Assembly (NCBI GenBank): GCA_000222875.2
Contig: AFRD01000064.1
Span: 1-64,000, forward strand
DNA length: 64,000 nt
Direction of reading: 5' to 3'
Origin: Periglandula ipomoeae IasaF13
Lineage: Eukaryota; Ascomycota; Sordariomycetes; Hypocreales; Clavicipitaceae
The position numbers and the translations under genes are program-made. Shown in pieces: positions 12,721 through 22,979 of the stretch; positions within the stretch are counted from its first letter, which is position 1; each line of letters opens with the position of its first letter. A model generated the notes under the pieces. It searched no databases. It had not been told where the DNA came from and saw nothing but the letters and a program-made list of their open reading frames with translations.

Positions 12721-13476
12721 ATGGCCGCATCAGCTCGAAAGCGCTTTGCGCCGCTGAATGCCACGGCGGCCGGCTCAGCCACGAGCAGCGCACCTCAGTT
12801 GCGAGGTATAGTGTTTGACATGGATGGCACACTATGGTGAGTTAGTGGGAGTAGATATTACAGATCAAGCAAGGCACTTATAGGACATGATCAAAAGCCG
12901 TGTATTGGCGCCGTTTATTATGCTCATCTCTATACACTGAACCTGATGACTCACGTAAACCTCAAAACTCACAATCTCTTCAGCGAACCTCAGAATTACA
13001 TGTTCACTGACATGCGTTCGGCTTTGAACATCCCCAAGTCAACCGATATCCTAGGCCATATCGAATCTCTACCATCCCACGAGCAACCCCTGGCAATTGA
13101 GGCAATTCGCTCCATTGAGCGCAAAGCCATGGCGTCTCAAACTCCCCAGCCGGGTTTGACCACCCTAATGACGTACTTGGACACTCAGGCGGTGCCCAAG
13201 GCCATCTGCACGCGCAACTTCGACGTGCCTGTTCAGCATTTACTCGAAAAATTTCTGGATGGATCAGTCTTTCATCCTGTTGTCACCAGGGAGTTCAAAC
13301 CGCCAAAGCCTGATCCAGCTGGGATCTTGCATATTGCAAGACAATGGGGGCTCGAGGATGCGAGTGGGTTGATCATGGTCGGTGATTCGATTGACGATAT
13401 GGCGGCTGGGAGGAACGCGGGTGCCGCGACGGTCTTGTTGGTGAATGATGTGAATCGGAGGATTAGTAAAACATGA
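12721..13476 (+). CDS. HAD-superfamily phosphatase, C-terminus shifted out of frame
   Basis: Haloacid dehalogenase-like hydrolase of the phosphoglycolate phosphatase type. Exons are 12721-12836 and 12984-13476. HAD motif I (VFDMDGTL) contains the nucleophile Asp33 and Asp35; motif II is in AICTRNFD; the motif III lysine is probably in FKPPKPDP; motif IV is MVGDSIDDMAAGRNAG. The catalytic domain is therefore complete. After VNDVNRRI the frame closes at 13,476 (ISKT stop), but the next frame continues with a family-like tail, HEFTDLVIERLDELVDILGK, to a stop at 13,618. One extra base near 13,461-13,468 explains this. The predicted product lacks about 45 tail residues and may still be active. The N-terminal stretch rich in A, S and T could be a weak organelle signal; that is a guess. 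Confidence 0.85.
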
Positions 13477-13618
13477 GTTTACTGACCTGGTGATTGAGCG
13501 TTTGGATGAACTGGTTGACATCTTGGGCAAAGGGTTCGAGGGTAGGGATGTTGGAGAATATGTTAAGGACGCAGATGAGGGAGATCTGACGAGTGAGCCT
13601 ACGAGCGCTGGGCTGTGA
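13477..13618 (+). pseudogene. Out-of-frame C-terminal tail of the HAD phosphatase
   Basis: Frame 2 reads on from KHEFTDLVIERL through DELVDILGKGFEGRDVGEYV to a TGA at 13,616-13,618, matching the helical tail expected for the family. It is separated from the upstream reading frame by a single-base shift and there is no room for an intron. It is listed apart so that the lesion is not lost. Confidence 0.7.
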
Positions 13619-14161
13619 TAGAAAGACAACGGATGCTTTGACCCGGCATCAAAGCTGAAATTCAACGATGTCACGGACGCTTTCATAGACGTTAATTGGA
13701 TGATCTCATGACAAAACGTAAATGAATCTCATTTTGCTTCCATCTTGTGTGCTCCTACTTGCCGGACTGATGCCAAAACTGCCCTTCACGCATTCATATG
13801 ATTTCCACATATACGATCCCCTTGCTCACTGCTTTTTGAACACAAATCCTCCGTGACGGACAGCCGTGGGCGTGAGGGTGACGGATGAACGAAAAATACC
13901 CGACGGCCGAACAGAATGAACAGGTAATGACGAGATATCAGCTGGTTGTGTACTTTCTCGCGCATCTTTCAGAACAAGCTCTTGAATCAGTGTGTTGTGG
14001 ATAAAGCTTTCATAAAATCAATGCGCCGAGTGATGCTACGCTGACTCTCAGAGTTTTGCAGCGTTCAGGCTGTGTGAGTGGATAAAAAAATAATTGTGCT
14101 AACTCTCCTCGATGCCCTTCACGTCTAGGTCAACATTTCTTCCTCTCCGCTGCGCCGGATC
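13619..14161. other. Convergent intergenic spacer
   Basis: Lies between the 3' ends of the HAD gene (plus) and the MAPKK gene (minus). It should hold both 3' untranslated regions and terminators. No open frame of interest was seen. Confidence 0.5.
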
Positions 14162-15917
14162 CTATAACCCATAGCTTGGACTAGGATTCGGTGGTAGGCC
14201 GAATGTGGCCTGTCGTCGATTTTCTCGACGAAAATCGTCTGGAGTTTGCCGTCTCGCTAACGGAGGAGGCATCGGGTTCCCTTGCGGCCCGGGTCGAACT
14301 GGCAGGCTAAAGGTAGCTGCGCTAGTACTGACAGGGCCAGATGCCTCAGAATAGTGCGAGGCCTGAGGAACCGAGTTCGTTGTTACCACCCGAGAGCCCA
14401 TGCCTGGGTGATGAGCTGTCGCTGGTGTGCGACTGGTCCCAACTCCGTTGCGACTGGGCGATCGACTGTGGTGGTCTCTGGGCGAGATGATCCCAGCGCC
14501 AGCGATGGGGATCTCACCAGACGTCGGTGTGTTGATGGTGCGATCTTCCGATTGCATGGCATATGTTGGTGAGTCGCTGGATCTGAGAAGGTCTTGGGTA
14601 GCAGAAGAAAGCTGAGGTGCTAGATGGGATTTTCGGTTGTCCCTCTCCATCAGACCTACTGCCCACTCTCTCAGGTCAACTGGTGTTCTTTTTGCAGCTT
14701 GCACGAATGGATCGCGGTCCTGTGGATAGGTTAGGTCAGATCGTTTTGCTTGGTTTTATGTGTATACGACGAGACAACGGGAGAAAATTCTTACAAAGAG
14801 CTCTTGAGGGGTAGGTCTCCGATCCGGCTGCTTGTAGAGGCATTTTTGAATCATGTCTTCAAGAATGCTGGGGAAGGCATCGCTCTTGGGAAGTCGAGGT
14901 GCCGGCTCATGCACGATTTGCTGTAAAAGATCCAGGATGCCTGCCGGAGCACAGTCCTCGTCGGCGAATTGTTCGCTGGAACCGAACGGAAACTTGCCTA
15001 TTGCAAGCTCAATAATGGTCAACCCGAAACTCCACACATCGGACTTGACTGTGTATCTCTCGCCTTGAATACGTTCCGGAGCCATGTACGTCGAGGTGCC
15101 AACGAAGGTATCAGCAATCGAGTTGATCAATTCGCCAGAAACACCAAAATCGCATAGCTTGATCGAACCGCGCGAGTTGACTAGAATGTTCGACGGCTTG
15201 ATGTCTCTGTGCATGATATGATGTTTCGAGTAGAGGTACGTCAATCCTCCAAGAGTGGCTTCAGCAATTTTTCCCAATACATCGACTCGGACCGGGCCAA
15301 ACACTCTCGAAACTCGATCAAGAGATCTATCATTACAGCGCGGGTTAGTTGCCTCGCTGGTTCGGATAACGGATGTGACGGAGTCGTTACAAACACTTAC
15401 CCCACATCCATATATTCCATGCACATGATCACATCGTTGTTGCTGTTGAGAAATGCACCGTAGAAGTTGACAATATAGTCGGAATGACATCCATGCATGA
15501 TCTGTAGTTCGCGCACAATTCGTTTTCGCATTTCTTTTTTCTCTTCAACGTGAATAATCTCAACAAAGACGAATTAGTTAGCATCATCGCTCTCGGAAGG
15601 TGATATGGGTGGAAGAGGGAGGAGTTGCTCAGAATGCTCACCTTGCGGGCCATGACAGTACCAGTGCTGAGATGTTTTACTTTGCTGACAGTACCTCCAT
15701 TACCAGAGCCGAGTTCCTTGAGGATCTCCAGATCTTCTGGTCTGAGATCGAGCTTGTACTCAATACCAATCTCCAGCTGTTCATCTTTGCTATCGTCTTT
15801 GCCGCCATCAGCGCCCCAGCTCTCCGCAGTTGGCGGGGGTCGCGGGGTGGCAGGAGTCAGGGCCAGTCCCTTGACGTTCTTGCGCTTCATCGAGCGCGGT
15901 GCAAAAGGATCAGCCAT
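14162..15917 (-). CDS. STE7: MAP kinase kinase, Ste7 type (pheromone/invasive growth pathway)
   Basis: Dual-specificity kinase that would phosphorylate a Fus3/Kss1-type MAPK in the pathway controlling mating, hyphal fusion and host invasion. Four exons: 15642-15917, 15401-15558, 14795-15326 and 14162-14719, about 507 residues, no lesion. The N-terminal signature MADPFAPRSMKRKNVKGLAL is typical of filamentous Ste7 orthologues. The kinase domain begins around residue 62 with the Gly loop ELGSGNGGTVSKV; VMARKIIHVEEKK has the ATP-binding Lys; MHRDIKPSNILVNSRG is the catalytic loop; CDFGVSGELINSIADTFVGT is the DFG and activation loop with the MAPKK-type Ser/Thr sites; YMAPERIQGERYTVKSDVWS is the APE region. 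The tail is Ser/Pro-rich. An Mkk1 or Pbs2 identity is less likely given the N-terminus. Confidence 0.93.
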
Positions 15918-17946
15918 GGTCTCGACTGGTCGAGGGGGCGAACAGATGGTTCTGCGATTGGAAATGCTATCGTGGTATCGTTGTCGAGCGCGGGAAAGGG
16001 GGGTTGAATCGGTGGGCTGTGAAAGGCTCAGGCAAGCTGCCTGCTACCCAGCAGTCTCCCTGGTCCCCTTATCGAGCGGGCCCAACGTGAATCGTCAACA
16101 GCTACGGCCGTATGGGAGAGTCCTAGACTTTGAATGTGAGCACTGTAGTCATGATGGGAAACAGGAAACGTCGCTGGTGACGAAGGAATGTCGGAGAAGA
16201 GGGATGAACGTCAAGCGCCTGCAGGTTTGAGGACGGATCGCCAGAGCCCAGCCTGGTTTGGTTGGCTTGTTGGTGGTGAGTTCGTCGTGTTGGAAGGTAC
16301 AGGCCTCCTCAGTCGTCAAGTGCCAGAGTGGTGGGGTAACTCGGCGTGTCTGGTGGCACGTCCTCAGGAACCTGGGTGTCCAGAGTACCCTGGGACCCTG
16401 CAGTTGATTGGGCGGCGAGGAAATATGACGGACGGGTGGAAATGACTCGACAATTTGCATTTGTCGTTGCTGGCCTCTTTGACATGCAAAAGGAGAGCGC
16501 AGAAGAGATTGCTGCTATTTCTCCGATTATGACCACATCCACCAGAAGAAGATGCTGCGGTACGACAAAGATGCACGGGACATGGTTTGAGGTTGATTGC
16601 ACGGCCGCAACGGCATCACACCCACACCTACACCTACATGTGCAGCCACGCATCCACGCATCGCATTGAGCGGACAGGAAGCGACATGATGAATCGAGAC
16701 ACGCTCAGGGCCTCTGCTCCATTGCTCCATTGCTCCTTTTGCTCCTACAAGGAAGGTGGGGTCTGGTTGGAGCATGCCCATGCCTTCCTTCAGTTCTTGC
16801 CCACGTCGACGACTCAAACAAGGGGTTTTGCTGGGGAATGACCCGTGAGTGGCCTTGAGGCCATGCGTGTCTGGTCTCTAACTGCCATTGTACACCTTCA
16901 TACTGTGCGTCCCCTGTAGAGCCAGAAGGCATCAAGTTTGATTATATATTTATCCTCAACTGCCAAGCATCAATATCCCTTCCACAACATTGCTATCGCG
17001 CGTCCTTCTATGACATATTCATGTCAAGGTATCATCAACCCTTGGCAGGATGATGTGGTGCCAGGCAATTGTGCGCTAGACTGGCAGTCACCGTTGGCAG
17101 ATCGATTGGCTTTGTCCCACGGCCTGCATATCATGACTAGGACCGGGACTGCGAACTTAGCCGTGACGTGACCGCCCCTTTCCTCCGATGCCGAACTGCA
17201 CCTGGACTGGGACGCCATGACAGGGAACAGAGAATGGGCAAGTGGGACGCTGCCAGATTGATGAAGCCGAGCTCGTTCCGTTTCTTCCATCCGCGCTTAG
17301 CGTATGCAGGAGTGCATGGAACGGCGGTTGGAGAGCATACCATACCAGCCATCACAGTTGGGGGCCAAATCTTCCATTATCGTGTGCTCTGATGCCGACA
17401 TGCTTCTCGCACATTGGCATTCTGTGTTACACAGAACCATAGCCGACTTGAAGCTCCTTGGCCACGCACCGGTTGGCCGTCTGTCTTCTTTTATTAAGTG
17501 TTACATGTGGCCCGCCAGCGGCGACAATTGTACCGTGGAGTGGGTAGCTTAACAGGCATTTCCGCTTCTCCTCAGTGTTCGCGAACCAATCTGATAAAAC
17601 AGATGAAGCGGCGGCATTGAGACTCCATGTCCTCACGCTTGGCTGCATTGCTAGCTAGAGCCTTAACCTGAAGCTAAGCCTTGATCCTAGCCGTCGAAGA
17701 GATCACTTGCGCTGCTGCTCAGATCTGGAGAATACTTGGCTTGGCACACATGAACTCTTGCCTTAAAGCTGATGTTCTGACGAGTTCGGCTTCTGGATAG
17801 TTGGGCAAGGCTCACGAATAGAGCCTTAGTCACCAGCAATACATGGTTGTCCCAAATTTTGATCGTTTACTCTATGAGACAACAACCGATCGCGACTTAA
17901 AGTTCCAAAGCAGCGGAAAATGCCGTGTGTGCGAGAACTCCTGCCT
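15918..17946. other. Intergenic region with MAPKK promoter and simple repeats
   Basis: No recognised gene in about 2 kb. It carries the promoter and leader of the MAPKK gene. Two low-complexity patches are visible: an ACACCTAC-like tract around 16,618-16,640 and tandem GCTCCATT-like units around 16,716-16,745. Confidence 0.5.
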
Positions 17947-18543
17947 CTAGGACGTGTTGAGTTTGGCCGTTGCGAACGCGTCCAAAATTGTCTTCCTCTG
18001 CACTCTCATGAATTTCAGCTTTCCCTTCTCCCAGATGTCATTCCTCATCTCTTCTTCCGTTACCCAACCCCAGTCTTGATGTTCGTTCGGGTCTAGCTTG
18101 ATAGACCGACCAATTGACGTGCGCAAACCTAGATCGCTGTAGATGTATCCTTCTTCGACCTCGACCTCAAACGTCAGCTTCCGCCACCGGTGATTGAACT
18201 GCTCCCCGGGAGTATCGATAACAAAATGTATCACATCAACCAGTCGGCGCACATAGCGGACGTGCAAGCCTGTCTCTTCCAAGACTTCTCTGGCGACCGA
18301 ATGAAGAATAGTGTCATCTTGGTCTGGCTCAGAAGCACCTCCAGGGACCTCCCAACAAAGGCCACCAAAATCATGCTCGGCACGCTGGATGAGGAGCATA
18401 CTAGGGGGCATATTGGTATCGAATATGACGGCGCCTACGCATACGTTGTCGATTGTGGTGTCGTCCCGCAGATACTGAGGAATGGAGATGTTATATGCAG
18501 TAACTTCATTGTTGAAATGGAAACTGCCATGGCTTCCAGACAT
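17947..18543 (-). CDS. Nudix hydrolase domain protein
   Basis: Single-exon gene of 198 residues. Nudix enzymes hydrolyse nucleoside diphosphates linked to another moiety. The Nudix helix is visible as EVPGGASEPDQDDTILHSVA followed directly by REVLEETGL. Compared with the textbook Gx5Ex7REUXEEXGU spacing, the loop after GG is about two residues longer and the glutamate before the x7 spacer is Asp; a similar D/E-rich loop is usual in this fungal subfamily. The start at 18,543 (MSGSHGSF) is chosen over an in-frame upstream ATG (18,654) because the conserved region begins just after it and the upstream stretch looks like leader. No signal peptide. Substrate unknown. Confidence 0.88.
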   Translation of the reverse strand: MSGSHGSFHFNNEVTAYNISIPQYLRDDTTIDNVCVGAVIFDTNMPPSMLLIQRAEHDFGGLCWEVPGGASEPDQDDTILHSVAREVLEETGLHVRYVRRLVDVIHFVIDTPGEQFNHRWRKLTFEVEVEEGYIYSDLGLRTSIGRSIKLDPNEHQDWGWVTEEEMRNDIWEKGKLKFMRVQRKTILDAFATAKLNTS

Positions 18544-18958
18544 TTTGAAACAATCAGTACTGAGAGCGAAACTAATGAAAGGTGACAGACATCCGATGTT
18601 TTGAGCCCTTTCCGGGCGATTCTTGACTAACGGTTGCTGCCTGATGCAGGTCATCCGCCTGGGGAGTCCCCGTCCACCGTTATGCTCCAGATCTGCAGCA
18701 TGTCAGCACCACAGCTGCCGAGCTGCCAGACACCTCTCCACGATGTTAATTACTGCGAATTTTGCTGTAAAACTGGTTCATTGTAGGCTTTTGTGGTGCC
18801 TTTGCTCCTTGAAAATGCGCGGGAGCTGCATTGGGGATCAATTGAGCGAAAACTGGGCTACAATACGTTCGAGAAAACAAGCTGTGTTTGTCACAACCGT
18901 CGTGGTAGCTCATGCATCATCGGATTATTTTATTACAGTTGCTGTATTATACATTTGT

Positions 18959-20650
18959 TCAATCTTTCCAGGTGACAGTCTTGGTCACCAAAAACTCATC
19001 CAGCCCCATGTTCCCGTTGAACCGTCCCCATCCACTGTTTTTCACACCCCCGTGGGGAAGTACCGGCTCATCATGAACGCTCATGCTATTGATGTGAACA
19101 GCTCTGTAGTGTCAAGTTAGTCGACGATGCTCTTGCGCGATGGACAGTGGCCCACTCGGCGAAGGCTGGATTTGTGAAGCCTGCCCTGAAAAAAGTCGAG
19201 CTTACCCAGACTCAATTTTCTTTGCAATTCGAAAGCCTCTGCGGAGGTCCTCTGTAAATACTGCTGCGGATAGTCCATAGTCGCCCTTGTTCGCAACGGC
19301 CACTGCTTCGTCGTCGGTATCAACGACCATAACTGCGGCCAAGGGTGCGAATGTCTCCTCCTGCCAGATCCTCATGTCGGCCGTTGCACCGCCCAGTATG
19401 ACAGGAGTAATGCGTACACCCTCTTGCTTCTTCTCTTCAGAGCTGCTGGTAACACTGCCGTTAAGCAGACGAGCACCAGACGCTATAGCGCCATCAATGA
19501 TTGCCTTGACGCGAGCTTGAGATGCGGCATTGACCAATGTGGGAGCATTATCGCTTGCGTTCGCATTCAGTGCACCTTTCAGAAGGTCGGTGAACGCTGG
19601 CGCGATAGACGAATGCAGAATAATTCTGTCCGTGGACATGCAAATCTGGCCAGACTATCGATTGATCTGTTAGCTCTAACTCGCGATGTGTTGCGAGAGG
19701 GAAAATTCTTGGATAAATGGCCTACATTGAGAAAAGCCCCTGCCATGACCTCACGAACAGCAACTTCCAAGTCCGCATCCTCGCAGACGATAGAGCTATT
19801 CTTGCCACCGAGCTCCATCAAGCATGGCTTGAGGTTCTTTCCGCATACTGTGGCAATCTTGCGACCGACTGCCGTGCTTCCAGTGAAATTGACCTTTCGC
19901 ACAGCTGGATGCTCAATCATGCAGTTCACAACATCGGGTGCGTCCTGGGGCTGGCAAGACAAGATATTCAGACATCCAGCTGGGAGACCCGCGTCTTCGA
20001 ACGCTCGACCTACGGCCCAGTAGCAACGAGGAGACAATTCGGAGGATTTCAGGATTGTAGTGTTGCCCGTCGCCAATGCGCAAGCTGCTGAGCGAATGCC
20101 GAACACATATGGTGCATCCCTTGTGGAAGTTAGTCCTTCATGATGCCTGCGTCTTGCAAGTTGAACAGTCCTCCAGTCAGCTTACCATGGTACAATGCTC
20201 AGTATCACGCCCATTGGCTCCTTGAACACGATGGCGCTCTGGCCTTCCTGCTCTACCACGGGCACGCTCCCGCAGATCGAAGTGATGCGGCCGGCAATGT
20301 CTCTGAGCATGCGAATAGCCATCGGGATGATGAAGAACTCAGTGGTGCCCACGTCTGCGCCCATTTCTGTGCGCATGAAAGCTGCATTCTCCTTCAATCG
20401 GCTTTCTAGAATATCAGCTGCTTTGACGAGAATGTCCCACCTGGCGTTGGGTTTTGTTTGCGACCACGCTGGAAAGGCCGCATGAGCTGCCTCAACTGCC
20501 CTGATGGCATCTTGAGGTTTGGCAGAGATGGCTTTCCAACATGGTTTTCCGGTGTAGGGGCTGATGACATCGAATGTAGATGGACCCTGTTTCCTCCTTG
20601 TCGTTGATGATGGAGGGGACGATGACTGAAGAAGGTTCCTCCAGGATTAC
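18959..20650 (-). pseudogene. NAD(P)-dependent aldehyde dehydrogenase with disrupted 5' end
   Basis: Vanillin/salicylaldehyde-type ALDH. Exons reconstruct at 18959-19103, 19206-19654, 19726-20119 and from 20186 upward. Conserved blocks include NAAFMRTEMGADVGTTEFF, VFKEPMGVILSIVPW, HPAVRKVNFTGSTAVGRKIA, CLMELGGK (general-base Glu), SGQICMSTDRI (catalytic Cys), WQEETFAPLAAVMV and PHGGVKNSGWGRFNG. Upstream of STFDVISPYTGKPCW the resemblance continues in another frame (SVIVPSIINDKEETGS), so one extra base lies near 20,577-20,583. Neither frame offers an ATG upstream: one is stopped by TAA, the other has no ATG before a TGA. Unless an unseen first exon exists, translation could begin only at the internal Met in FMRTEM, losing much of the N-terminal cofactor-binding lobe. 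It follows the ATP-grasp gene on the same strand. Confidence 0.75.
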
Positions 20651-20913
20651 TGCGAATACCTGATTCTCAAACTGCTGGTAGATTCAGGAATAACGTTGGA
20701 AAACGGATTTATTGGCGACTACCAATAAACCCAGGCTCCGAATAGCATAACGCTGATCACCTGTCACAGTGGGTAGGGCTGCGGGGGTCCTGCTTACGCC
20801 CAGGTTCTGCTTACGGTCGCCTACATGCAAAGGGACTGCCATGCCAGACAAAGTACCTGCAGTACCAGAATCGTGAGCAAATTGACCTCCGACTATAAAA
20901 ATCCCAATTTTCT

Positions 20914-22979
20914 TTATTCGAGGATGCTGTCATTGTCTTGGACGTGCACGGCATGTGTTTCTCCGCTAATTCCAGGGCTCGCTGTCTCCCATCTCGAGAG
21001 AAGACGTTGAAGTAGGCCAGAAACGTATTTCTTCCCGTGCTCGGATGAGGGACTTTCTCTCCTCTCTTAGTCAGACAAGCCGAGCGACTGATTTGCTGGG
21101 CAAGATCGGGCTGTCGCTTTTTAAGATCAACGCAAACATCATCTGAGTCGAAGATGCCCTGACACGAGGCAGGGTAGTCGACCGGAATGAAGACCATAAC
21201 GCATGTGTATTGCGGGCCGGACTCGAATGGCTGCGACAAGGCTCTCGCACGCTCCTTGTCGCCGACTCCCAGAACCAGTGCAAGACCCCAATAGTCAATT
21301 CCATATGTTGATTCAATGTCATAAGAGTCTGTCATGCCAAGAGGACGAGGGTTGATTTCGATGAGCCATGTTTCCGGTTCCTTAGATTGATCCTCGGCAG
21401 GAACAAGGTCAATGATGCCATTCTTCGACTTGTACTCCACGGATGAGTGTTGAACCCGGCCCTCCAAGTGCATGATTCCATCTCTAATGCCTAGCTTCAA
21501 CAGAGTGTCCAGGAAGCTATCACGCAACAATTCTATTTCTTTGGATGGTAGCGTTGAAGGGTACACACTGTTCAATTCGTGGAAGTTCGTGAGAGAACTG
21601 GTACTTTGTCCGTTGATGTCTGCAGTCTTAGGAAAATCGTCGCAGACTTCAAAGAAGAGAATCTCCCCGTCCGATAGCACGAAGTTGATGTCGACTTCTG
21701 GGCCTTCGCAGTACGGCTCAATTACAAACCCGGAGTTGTGGAGGGAGTTTTCGATTACACGAACTGCACCAGCCACAGATTCGACATTGTCGACGCGTGA
21801 AACGCCTTCTGAGCTCCATCCTCCACAGGGCTTGATAATGAGAGGATATTGGAGTTGATGACTATGAACGATGTGAAGAGCGTCATCCACATTGGACCCG
21901 TTGTAAGCATCGTGGCCAACAAATTTGCTGGTCAGGTACTTATTCGTTGCAGTTCTGAAGGCGTCCGGTGACGCAGTCTTCAGACCTAGTTGCGGAGCGA
22001 TTTCCGCTATCCAAGGCCAGTAGGTGTCGGCGAACGTAAGTATTCCGTCTACCTGCTTGCCATAAGATTTCACGGATTTCAAAATATTCTCTGCAAAATT
22101 AGGTTCTGGTGGGTTTGTCACGCGAGTAGGAATAAAAGCCTCGCGCCAATGAGCATGCTCTTCGTTCTGTAGCCAATGGCCGCCGTTGTCCAGCACGACC
22201 ACTTTGATTCCCAATTCTCGAGCTGCAATATAGAATCCAAGACCGTCTTCTGGGTGAGAACTATTTGCATCCACCAACACCAGGATTTTTTGTGACGGGG
22301 TTTCAGGGATTATCCACGGCAGTGAGAGCCTATGGCGAAGATCTGCTTCTACAGATGTAGAATGCTCGATGTTTCCGGCCAGTAAGTTTATACTCAAACT
22401 CTTGTGAAACAATAGGCCGGCTGCAGCAGCAGAAAAATAGGCAGAGAGAGCGGCGTCGCTGACAATCGAATTTTGAGATCCAAGGTAAGTTTGGAGTGGC
22501 TTTGAGAATGATACCACTGTTTCAAAGTGTGGAGTCCCTCAAACGCAAAGGGACGATATCTGAGCGGACGACGTAGCCATCTTTCGCCGGTATAATCAAC
22601 TTCAAGGCACGTCCGTTGCCACCCTTGTCTGAGGAAGTTGCCTGCAAGCATTGAATCAAGAACTGGAAAGCTTTTGGGGAACTTAGTGTGTTGGAGTCGA
22701 TGGTTTCATCGGCATCACTTGAGTTGCTGATCACATATATGCTGTCCTGATTGTCCCAGAAGTTGGTAGACGATGGCCATGACACCAATTCGAAACCGAT
22801 ATCTATGGATCTCCATGAGTTTTGAGCAGGGGGATTGTTGATGACGCTCCACGAGACTTCAAGCAGAAGGGCTATTTCGAAGTTAGTGACGTGAGGAATG
22901 AGTAAAACTTGGTCTTGGTTGGTATGGCCGTACTATCATCCTTTTTGGAGTATATTTTTAGCCTGCGATCAATTGCCAT
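20914..22979 (-). pseudogene. ATP-grasp carboxylate-amine ligase, frame-shifted twice
   Basis: Large single-enzyme ATP-grasp protein resembling fungal carnosine-synthase-like ligases that join a carboxylate to an amine. Exon 1 is 22934-22979 (MAIDRRLKIYSKKDD), an intron with a CACTAAC branch site spans 22872-22933, and exon 2 carries the rest. The ATP-grasp core is clear: YPLIIKPCGGWSSEGVSRV (P-loop Lys), FVIEPYCEGPEVDINFVL, DGEILFFEVCDDFPKTAD and ETWLIEINPRPLGMTDSY (metal-binding E and N). The frame closes after VPLRLRDSTL near 22,522 and resumes one base over as ETVVSFSKPLQTY. Near 20,943-20,954 a second shift separates RALELAEKHMP from the natural-looking end VHVQDNDSILE and a TAA. About 520 central residues remain open. 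Substrate unknown; with the downstream ALDH it may once have formed a small biosynthetic pair. Confidence 0.75.

Noticed and set aside
16180..16670. Overlapping frames of 85 to 114 codons upstream of the MAPKK gene
   Set aside because: Present on both strands at once, with no recognisable features; probably leader and promoter sequence.
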